A stretch of DNA of 5,836 nucleotides. It comes from Planctomicrobium sp. (lineage in GTDB: Bacteria > Planctomycetota > Planctomycetia > Planctomycetales > Planctomycetaceae). This document shows positions 1 through 5,000 of this stretch, piece by piece; position 1 is the first letter of the stretch; every line of letters begins with the position of its first letter. A program made the position numbers and the translations under genes. The stretch covers positions 1-5,836 of the forward strand of contig JABJMI010000162.1 in the NCBI GenBank assembly GCA_018659505.1, given 5' to 3'. Under the pieces are notes generated by a model, which ran no database searches, was not told the origin of the DNA, and was given only the letters and a program-made list of their open reading frames with translations.

Positions 1-1
1 A

Positions 2-973
2 GAACAAGCTGTTTCTCCGGAATCACTCATCGCGATTATTGATGCGTTTCTCGAATGGTCGCAGAAGAATCGCTCGCCGGATACCTACGAATGGTATCGC
101 TACCGCTTGCAGCGTTTCGTGAACAAGTATCCCGACATGCAAGTGTCAGCACTCAAACCATTTCATGTGGAGCAGTGGGTTGATGATTACGATATTGCTC
201 AAACCACACGCCGCAATTATTTCCGCAGCATCAAGCGTTGTCTGACTTGGGCCAAACGACAGGGACGAATCGATTCCAATCCGCTAGATGCACTTGATAT
301 TCCTGGTGCTGAACGCAAAGACGTTTACATATCGCCCGAAGAATTCGAACGTCTCCTGACGTTCGTCCCGGATGCGAAATTCCACGACCTGCTCATCACA
401 ACCTACCAGACTGGCTGTCGTCCACAGGAATCGCTCCGAGTGATCGCAGATTGGGTGGATACAAAGAATGGCCGTTGGGTCTTTCCTCAAGAGAAGTCGA
501 AGGGGAAAAAATCACCTCGCATCATCTACCTCAACGACATCGCACTCTCAATTTCACAACGACTTGTCGAAAACTATCCCTCCGGTGAACTGTTCCGGAA
601 TAGCCGTGGATCTGCATGGACAAGCGAAGCAGCAAATTGCGGCTTCGACCGAATCCAGACGCGGATGGGGAGAGCGAGATTAAAGGACTCTGGAGAAGAG
701 CCGAGCGAAACGGAGATCGTAAAGTTCATCAAAACTTTGTCACTCACAAAAACTATAAAAGGAGTTGTTAGAGAAAAACGGCCTGCTGAATTACGAGAAG
801 AAGCCAAGGGAAAACTGTTTAAGCGAATGGCGAACAAAGTCGCTCCAAGATATGCACTCTATGCACTCCGGCATTCGTGGGCGACGAACGTATTAAAGCA
901 AGGGGGCGATCCTCTAACGGTTGCCTTTTTAATGGGGCACAAAGCCCCATCGATGCTTGCCCGCGTGTACTAA
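2..973 (+). CDS. Tyrosine recombinase/integrase, 5' end outside the window, early stop after the catalytic Tyr
   Basis: Site-specific DNA recombinase of the phage-integrase family, which cuts and rejoins DNA through a covalent 3'-phosphotyrosine. The frame is open from base 2, so the start lies upstream; the TTG at 107 is inside the coding region. The visible 323 residues contain the N-terminal SAM-like core-binding domain (about 9-105) and the catalytic domain. Active-site candidates are Arg140 in TGCRPQE, a Lys in the EKSKGKK strand, Arg-His in YALRHSWATN, the His of LMGHK, and the final Tyr of MLARVY. The first His of the usual HxxRH box is Tyr here. A region of about 60 residues, rich in Lys/Arg/Glu, separates the beta-strand Lys from the RH box. 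The TAA at 971-973 falls directly after the nucleophile Tyr, and the same frame continues to 1048. The family is certain; whether the protein is active is not. It may have mobilised this locus, but no att site is proven. Confidence 0.9.
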   Translation, partial: EQAVSPESLIAIIDAFLEWSQKNRSPDTYEWYRYRLQRFVNKYPDMQVSALKPFHVEQWVDDYDIAQTTRRNYFRSIKRCLTWAKRQGRIDSNPLDALDIPGAERKDVYISPEEFERLLTFVPDAKFHDLLITTYQTGCRPQESLRVIADWVDTKNGRWVFPQEKSKGKKSPRIIYLNDIALSISQRLVENYPSGELFRNSRGSAWTSEAANCGFDRIQTRMGRARLKDSGEEPSETEIVKFIKTLSLTKTIKGVVREKRPAELREEAKGKLFKRMANKVAPRYALYALRHSWATNVLKQGGDPLTVAFLMGHKAPSMLARVY

Positions 974-1048
974 CATCTGTCGCACAGCCCCGAACATATG
1001 AGAAACCAGACCCAAAAGGCAACGGGCCAAAAGACAACGGGGGAGTAA
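974..1048 (+). pseudogene. In-frame C-terminal tail of the integrase, cut off by the TAA at 971-973
   Basis: After the TAA at 971-973 the integrase frame runs on for 24 codons to another TAA at 1046-1048. The codons encode HLSHSPEHMRNQ followed by a Lys/Thr/Gly-rich end. This is the kind of sequence that follows the catalytic Tyr in related integrases, where VYQHLSH-type continuations are common. A single C-to-T change (CAA to TAA) at 971 would account for the interruption. The tail would then be a recently lost C-terminal helix. A sequencing error or stop-codon readthrough are alternatives. Confidence 0.65.
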
Positions 1049-1214
1049 ACAGACTCAAATGTACAAACCTTGACCGAGGTTCTCACTTTATTCATAGTGG
1101 ATATGAGAAATTCACCTTTTATTTAACTCCACCCGGTCGATCCACCCGAAGCGAGTTACGAAACCGATAACGCCGCCGTTCACCTGACCGCGTTCAACGG
1201 TTTGTACTGCTGTT
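1049..1214. other. Intergenic stretch between convergent genes: half repeat, attC-like half-site, weak hairpin
   Basis: No gene is evident. From left to right it holds a weak hairpin (AACCT at 1066-1070 pairing with AGGTT at 1077-1081, without a T-run), then AT-rich sequence. Next is a 14-mer CGGTCGATCCACCC (1134-1147) shared with 2009-2022, followed by CCCGAAGCG (1145-1153). Last is a GC-rich segment at 1165-1200 described separately. The convergent arrangement of the flanking genes would call for terminators, but no convincing one is visible. Confidence 0.5.
1165..1200. repeat. GC-rich imperfect inverted repeat resembling one half of an integron attC site
   Basis: The segment starts CGATAACGCCGCCGTTCACC and ends CGCGTTCAACGG. 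The pattern AAC, about six bases, GTTCA, then a GC-rich arm resembles the R''-L'' half of attC sites (compare AAC-aattc-GTTCAAGCC in classical cassettes). On the - strand it reads ...GGTGAACGGCGGCGTTATCG, an R'-like GTTAT end, and lies just 3' of the 178-aa gene, where a cassette attC would sit. CCGTT (1176-1180) can pair with AACGG (1196-1200). A proper complementary second half is missing, so this is either a degraded attC or coincidence. Confidence 0.2.
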
Positions 1215-1751
1215 TTAGGCGAGAATTCGACCTTTCGTTGTAACCGACTTTATTTCCGGCCAAAAGTAGCGGTGGTCAAATTCTTCGATCATGAAGTAAG
1301 CATCTTTCCGCAGCGGGAGTTTCGCCAATATTCCATCTTCCCTGAGCTCACACATTAGTTTTCGGAGCATCTCAGCAAAGTAAGTGTCTAATTCAAATGA
1401 GTCATCAGCATCGACGTCGTATGTTAGTTTCTTCACTGTCCCGTCATCCAATACCAACGTCACGGCTTCTCCGTCGCAAGCCTTCTCGTAGAAGTCACAC
1501 CATTTGGGGAAAAGTAGTATATTGAGTTCATCGATATGCAAAGTCCAATTTCCGTCAAAGTTCTTTCCTGGTCGGGTGTCAAAGACAAGATAGATGTGCC
1601 CGCCCTGGGATGCGTAGAAGCCGAGCATAATGGCCTGAATTGGGTCGTCATCTTCTCCGGGACCATCATTGACATAGATCGGATAGTTCTTGATTCGCTT
1701 GACGATATATCGCCGTATCTTTTCTTTGTCTTTTGAAAGGTCCAGTTTCAT
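1215..1751 (-). CDS. Hypothetical protein, 178 aa, family not recognised
   Basis: A soluble, acidic protein with no signal peptide or membrane segment. It begins MKLDLSKDKEKIRRYIVKR and ends KSVTTKGRILA. The middle alternates likely beta strands (GHIYLVFDTRPG, NWTLHIDELNILLF, AVTLVLDDGTVKKLTYDV) with acidic turns, followed by a helix (about 120-140) and a C-terminal aromatic patch (FDHRYFWPEI). The overall look, small and acidic with mixed alpha/beta and standing alone near a recombinase, recalls SMI1-like or other immunity-type proteins. No diagnostic motif supports a named family. The ATG at 1751-1749 is the first start after the 5' palindrome; no strong Shine-Dalgarno sequence precedes it. 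Its long open frame and well-formed protein composition argue that it is real, and the overlapping frames look like shadows. It converges with the integrase and has no partner in an operon. Confidence 0.75.
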   Translation of the reverse strand: MKLDLSKDKEKIRRYIVKRIKNYPIYVNDGPGEDDDPIQAIMLGFYASQGGHIYLVFDTRPGKNFDGNWTLHIDELNILLFPKWCDFYEKACDGEAVTLVLDDGTVKKLTYDVDADDSFELDTYFAEMLRKLMCELREDGILAKLPLRKDAYFMIEEFDHRYFWPEIKSVTTKGRILA

Positions 1752-1780
1752 GGTGCGTGAATCTCAATTGGAAGCAGAAC

Positions 1781-1814
1781 TACTGATATGCAGAATATAT
1801 TCTGCATATCAGTA
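1781..1814. repeat. Perfect 34-bp palindrome (17-bp arms, no spacer) upstream of the 178-aa gene
   Basis: The left arm TACTGATATGCAGAATA is followed immediately by its exact reverse complement, centred between 1797 and 1798. The next pair (C1780/A1815) does not match, so the symmetry has a sharp edge. It starts 29 bp upstream of the 178-aa gene's ATG. It is AT-rich, lacks a T-tract and is not terminator-like. It could be an operator for a dimeric regulator of that gene, a cruciform or hairpin site, or a recombinase core site. The size can be read as 13-8-13, the loxP geometry, but here the 8-bp spacer is symmetric too. The symmetry is certain; the role is unknown. Confidence 0.95.
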
Positions 1815-2337
1815 AATGGAAAGCTCGCAAAGACTGGAGGTGAGAAAGGTCGAAAAGTTCCCATATCTGTCGGTCAACATTTCAAGACTCACAAGACACC
1901 GAATAAGTAGGTCAGTTGAAGTGAGAGCGACCCATGATCCCATACTTAATCCTCTTCAAGGCAAGTTTCATGTGGGCGAATGCAGATCGTATCGAAGAAC
2001 TGGTCTGTCGGTCGATCCACCCTGCACACATTAGAGTTGATCCTGTGGATCAACCCGGTGCATCGATCAGTGGTATTGAATAGCTTCAACTGGATCTGAT
2101 GGAAGGGTGTTAAAATCATATTTTTACGCCATCGACTCGATTCGCAAAGCACCGTTTGAAGTGATTGTCACAAACGATACTATGAGTGCATCGTAAATGG
2201 TGAGTGAGATCTCGATGCGATTCAAGTTCTGATTATCTTTGAGAGTGCACAGAAAGTTTAGAAAACAATTGCATAATGAGATTTATCCGCTGACTGAACA
2301 GGACATAAAAGGATCCAGGTTCCACAAAGGCGTTTTC
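1815..2337. other. Intergenic region of about 520 bp without a convincing gene
   Basis: It separates the divergent 178-aa gene and the ceramidase-like gene. Short open frames occur on both strands but lack ribosome sites and recognisable composition. The one clear structure is the foldable repeat at 2009-2068. A possible sigma70-like promoter for the downstream gene is TTGAAG (2156-2161), 16 bp, TACTAT (2178-2183); each box matches consensus at four of six positions, so this is weak. An AT-rich imperfect hairpin (GTTAAAA...TTTTTAC) lies near 2109-2127. The segment 2239-2337 is open in frame with the ceramidase but precedes its likely start. Confidence 0.5.
2009..2068. repeat. Structured repeat, copy A: nested hairpins, with a partner copy at 3850-3898
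   Basis: The outer stem pairs 2010-2021 (GGTCGATCCACC) with 2057-2068 (GGTGCATCGATC): 11 of 12 positions pair, with one G-T wobble and one C-C mismatch. Inside it is a perfect 8-bp hairpin, GTTGATCC (2036-2043), loop TGT, GGATCAAC (2047-2054). An alternative fold pairs GATCCAC (2014-2020) with GTGGATC (2045-2051). Four GATC tetranucleotides fall in the element. Its two conserved blocks, CGGTCGATCCACCC and GTGGATCAACCCG, recur at 3850-3898 with the same 22-nt spacing. It may be a REP-like dispersed element or a structured RNA; which strand matters is unknown. Confidence 0.65.
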
Positions 2338-3780
2338 ATGATTCGTTTGACATTTTATCTGATCGTGATGCTTTGGATGATCGCGATTCCGTCTAAGAAA
2401 TCTAAGGCAGAGGTAAAAGAGTTACGGGCTGGAGCGTCAGCAGTGGATGTTTCTCCACGGCAGTTTCCCGTCAGTTTACGAAGCGGGAAAGCGATGGATG
2501 CAAGCGCAGTTCATGACCCGCTACATGCCCGAGCGATCGTACTTAACGATGGCAAAACGACGCTCGCAATTGTCGTTGTCGACGCTTTAGGGGCTCCTCC
2601 GGAAATGCTCAACGAAGCAAAGCAAATTGCTGCACGGAAGACGGGAATACCTATTGAGCGAATGTTAATCTCATCAACTCATTCCCATTCGACGCCGCCT
2701 TCTAATCGCACAGAGGGTTCTCCGGGTGATGTGGCGTATCGTGCATTACTAATTAGAGGTCTCGCTCAAGCGATCATTCAAGCGTTTGAAAATCTGGACA
2801 CGGCATTTGTTGGCGTAGGCTCACATGATCTTCCGGGTGAGGTGTTCAATCGCCGCTGGTTTTTGAAGCCAGGCAAAATGCCTGCAAACCCCTTCGGAAA
2901 GATGGATATCGTCAAAATGAACCCTGGAACGAGTCCGGAAGTCCTTGATCGACCTGCTGGTCCGACCGATCCAGAGTTGATGATTTTGTCGTTTCAAAAC
3001 ACAAGACGAAAACCGCTTGCAATGCTGGCGAACTACTCATTGCATTATGTTGGAGGTGTTAAGGAAAAACATGCTTCATCAGATTACTTTGGTGAATTTT
3101 CGCGTTTGATGCCAAGTCGTTTGCGAACTGGTTCTGACTTTGTGGCCATCATGTCGAATGGAGCTTCGGGAGACATCAATAATATTCCCTTTCTCGTGAA
3201 TCGCCCTCCTCGCGAACCCTTCGAGCAGATCGGAATTGTTGCAAGAAAAGCCGCAGATGCTGCGTACTTCGCGTACAAGGAAATTGATTCGCACGATAGT
3301 AAGGTGACGCTGGACATGGTCAAACGGGAGGTCAACCTCATGTATCGGCGGCCAAGCGAAGACGACGTGGTTGCCGCCCGAAAAGTGCTTTCATTTACTG
3401 ACCAAGACGAGATCGCTCGACTGCCGAAGAAGGCACAAAACTATGCAAAGCAAACATTGAAAGCGCACGAGCGTGAAGATAATTCCCTGACTGTCACCAT
3501 TCAGGCGATTCGAATAGGAGAGTTTGCGATTGTTGGCATCCCTTTTGAAACACTCGTTGAGATCGGCCTGGAAATCAAAGATCGAAGCCCCTTTGCGAAG
3601 ACGATGGTAATTGGACTGGCCAACGGTCGGCACGGCTACTTGCCACCTCCAGAACAACATCGCCTCGGTGGATATGAAACCTGGCTTGGCACAAACATAG
3701 TTCAAAAAGACGCCTCTGTGATTCTAACTGAGAACCTCTTGGAAATGTTGAATGAGCTGCAAAGTTCGATCAGTAAATGA
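2338..3780 (+). CDS. Secreted neutral/alkaline ceramidase-family protein (N-terminal domain only), 480 aa
   Basis: Belongs to the neutral/alkaline non-lysosomal ceramidase family (pfam04734), zinc amidases that split ceramide into sphingosine and fatty acid. The frame is open from a TTG at 2239. The ATG at 2338 is preferred because AAAGG lies 7 nt upstream and it opens directly into a signal peptide (hydrophobic 4-17, likely cleavage after S-K-A24). Family motifs in order: THSHS (His115, His117), NYSLHYVGG (His236), SNGASGDINN (273-282), IPFE (Glu404), NGRHGYLPPPEQ (429-440) and GGYE (Tyr446). His115, His236, Glu404 and Tyr446 fit the four Zn-ligand positions of the Pseudomonas enzyme. The usual GDVSPN hexapeptide, which carries the catalytic Ser, reads GDINNI. 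The C-terminal Ig-like domain of classical enzymes is absent. It is therefore a divergent, exported member whose substrate may not be ceramide. The gene stands alone and converges on the membrane-protein gene. Confidence 0.88.
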   Translation: MIRLTFYLIVMLWMIAIPSKKSKAEVKELRAGASAVDVSPRQFPVSLRSGKAMDASAVHDPLHARAIVLNDGKTTLAIVVVDALGAPPEMLNEAKQIAARKTGIPIERMLISSTHSHSTPPSNRTEGSPGDVAYRALLIRGLAQAIIQAFENLDTAFVGVGSHDLPGEVFNRRWFLKPGKMPANPFGKMDIVKMNPGTSPEVLDRPAGPTDPELMILSFQNTRRKPLAMLANYSLHYVGGVKEKHASSDYFGEFSRLMPSRLRTGSDFVAIMSNGASGDINNIPFLVNRPPREPFEQIGIVARKAADAAYFAYKEIDSHDSKVTLDMVKREVNLMYRRPSEDDVVAARKVLSFTDQDEIARLPKKAQNYAKQTLKAHEREDNSLTVTIQAIRIGEFAIVGIPFETLVEIGLEIKDRSPFAKTMVIGLANGRHGYLPPPEQHRLGGYETWLGTNIVQKDASVILTENLLEMLNELQSSISK

Positions 3781-3799
3781 ATTTGATCAATAGTTGACG

Positions 3800-3824
3800 A
3801 TAGCTTTTATGAGGGGAAAGCTAT
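3800..3824 (+). terminator. Possible hairpin terminator after the ceramidase-like gene
   Basis: ATAGCTTT (3800-3807) and AAAGCTAT (3817-3824) form a perfect 8-bp stem with a 9-nt loop, extendable by G-T wobbles, 19 nt after the stop codon. The following sequence TTTATAT is only weakly T-rich, and the stem is AT-rich, so termination may be inefficient. The position is right for a convergent gene pair. Confidence 0.4.
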
Positions 3825-3849
3825 TTATATCATCCTTGGTAAACTTCGC

Positions 3850-3898
3850 CGGGCGATCCACCCGAGGCGTCGAAAAGTGGTTCCGGTGGATCAAACCG
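3850..3898. repeat. Structured repeat, copy B (bipartite, hairpin-forming)
   Basis: The left block CGGGCGATCCACCC (3850-3863) and the right block GTGGATCAAACCG (3886-3898) match the blocks of copy A at 13 of 14 and 12 of 13 positions, with an identical 22-nt spacing. GATCCACC (3855-3862) pairs perfectly with GGTGGATC (3885-3892), 8 bp with a 22-nt loop. The outer and inner stems of copy A are not preserved here. The left block plus GAGGCG also matches the half copy at 1134-1153. It lies between convergent genes, so a transcript-end or REP-like role is possible. Confidence 0.6.
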
Positions 3899-3981
3899 AA
3901 GCATTTTATTTCCTGTGGTCAGAGTAGCAAGAGTTCGGCATTAAGCGTCTTCACGGCTATGAAACGCCCTCTAGTCATTAA

Positions 3982-4917
3982 TCAATTACGATCGATCATT
4001 AGCAGCGCACTATTGATGAGTTCGAGAGCTGAATCAAATCGCTCGTCTACAAAGTATAATGCCCACATTTCTTTATCGTTATTCTCATCATCTTCTCGTT
4101 TTGGATAGCCCATTAAGTCTAATAATTGAAATGCTCGAGGGTCGGAGTTATCGATTATAACCGAGTACACCAGTGAGGGTTGATCGTCATTGGGCTGATC
4201 AATTTCGATGAGCAGACGGTAGGGCATGGGGATGTCTTGGTCAGTTGGCAAAACATAATCGTCCGGATCGAATGAGCTGTTCTGCGTCGCGCCGGAGACA
4301 CCATCGACATCCAGCTGCTCTTTTAGCTCCTTCTCAGACTTCGCCGCTTTTCGTTTCGCTTGTTCCCAGCCGCGGACTTTGAAATCCCAATAATGTAGAG
4401 TAGCTCGACCGACCGTCAGGTCGTCTGGTTCACGGAGCGTCTTGATGTGATAGAACGATGCGTTTTCCAGCCAGATTGCGACATGCGGTGGAGTCTTGGC
4501 GTCGAAGGCCTTTCCAGCTCGAATTGTCAGGACCATTTTGTACTTGGGTGAAGGGCTGTAATGGTAAACCAAGCCATTGTCCTTCATCTCGAATCTGTCG
4601 AGCGCAGGGCCCAAGTTCTGACTTAAAGACAGGATGCTGCGTATCGGCGCTGGTTGCCAGAGGAAGAGAGCCGTGAGTCCCACAGTGATTGCCAGTGTTG
4701 ACCACAGAATTCGAGTCCGCATGTAGCGCGACAAATGGTTGAAATTGTTTGCTACATGCAACGCAATGAGTCCAACAAAGATGAATCCAATCAGCGCATG
4801 TAGACCGACGATCTGGATCGAAAACGGCCGAATGAACGCCAGGATTCCCGTCAGGACCAAAACGACAAAACTGAAAGCTGTCAGAAGTGAGACAAAGCTG
4901 CGGTTACGTTCTTTCAT
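3982..4917 (-). CDS. Membrane protein: DUF4405-like histidine-bearing helices fused to a DUF2271-like periplasmic domain, 311 aa
   Basis: Three hydrophobic segments (about 8-29, 36-57, 69-88) are followed by a domain of about 220 residues predicted on the outer face. Helix 2 carries His40 and His54, with His61 just after it (GLHALIGF...ALHVANNFNHLSRY). This is the arrangement of DUF4405-type, cytochrome-b-like membrane proteins, so haem binding is plausible but unproven. The soluble part has PPHVAIWLEN (143-152), a WDFKVRGW segment and VDGVSGATQ (204-212), all reminiscent of DUF2271. The SGAT resembles the flavinylation motif of FMN-binding domains, but the rest of that domain is not evident. 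A 190-201 stretch is Lys/Glu-rich and helical. The ATG at 4917-4915 opens straight into helix 1; no strong Shine-Dalgarno sequence is seen. It lies 83 bp downstream of the FAD oxidoreductase gene on the same strand, suggesting a redox partnership. Domain names are from motif memory, and the DUF2271 call is the less secure. Confidence 0.72.
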   Translation of the reverse strand: MKERNRSFVSLLTAFSFVVLVLTGILAFIRPFSIQIVGLHALIGFIFVGLIALHVANNFNHLSRYMRTRILWSTLAITVGLTALFLWQPAPIRSILSLSQNLGPALDRFEMKDNGLVYHYSPSPKYKMVLTIRAGKAFDAKTPPHVAIWLENASFYHIKTLREPDDLTVGRATLHYWDFKVRGWEQAKRKAAKSEKELKEQLDVDGVSGATQNSSFDPDDYVLPTDQDIPMPYRLLIEIDQPNDDQPSLVYSVIIDNSDPRAFQLLDLMGYPKREDDENNDKEMWALYFVDERFDSALELINSALLMIDRN

Positions 4918-4966
4918 ATGTACATCAGTCAGAAGTATTAGGGCTGAGGAATCTGCTGCCTGTCAT

Positions 4967-4990
4967 CCCTCGCTCACGCTTCGGGTTACC
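4967..4990. repeat. CCCGAAGCG-type dispersed intergenic repeat (planctomycete style)
   Basis: The + strand contains CGCTCACGCTTCGGGTTA (4971-4988), so the - strand reads GGTAACCCGAAGCGTGAGCG followed by AGGG. I recall very similar AACCCGAAGCG...GCGAGGG strings scattered between planctomycete genes; this is recollection, not a search. The core CCCGAAGCG also occurs at 1145-1153, and as CCCGAGGCG at 3861-3869. It sits in the 83-bp gap between the two - strand genes. Confidence 0.5.
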
Positions 4991-5000
4991 TTAAGTCGGT

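Noticed and set aside
1066..1081. Hairpin AACCT/AGGTT as an integrase terminator
   Set aside because: Only five base pairs and no T-tract follow; common by chance.
1781..1814. Reading the palindrome as a LexA/SOS box
   Set aside because: CTG and CAG triplets occur but not with the CTG-N10-CAG spacing, and no SOS gene is adjacent.
1816..2034. 72-codon + strand frame starting next to the palindrome
   Set aside because: It is rich in Arg, Ser and His, without domain signal or ribosome site, and runs through the hairpin element; probably chance.
1934..2083. Short + strand frame ATG...TAG, 49 codons (begins MIPYLILFKASF, includes DRIEELVCRSIHPAHIRVD)
   Set aside because: The N-terminal half of the peptide looks protein-like and vaguely BolA-like, but it is too short for that family. 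It has only a weak upstream GAG and overlaps the structured repeat, whose other copy is noncoding.
1946..2152. 68-codon - strand frame over the hairpin element
   Set aside because: Composition is not protein-like, with no start signal; it is open because of the repeat sequence.
2156..2183. Sigma70-like promoter TTGAAG-16-TACTAT for the ceramidase-like gene
   Set aside because: Each box matches only four of six consensus positions and lies about 150 bp from the start; too weak to annotate as its own feature.
2239..2337. Longer N-terminus for the ceramidase-like protein from TTG at 2239
   Set aside because: It would put 33 charged residues before a clear signal peptide; ATG 2338 has AAAGG at good spacing.
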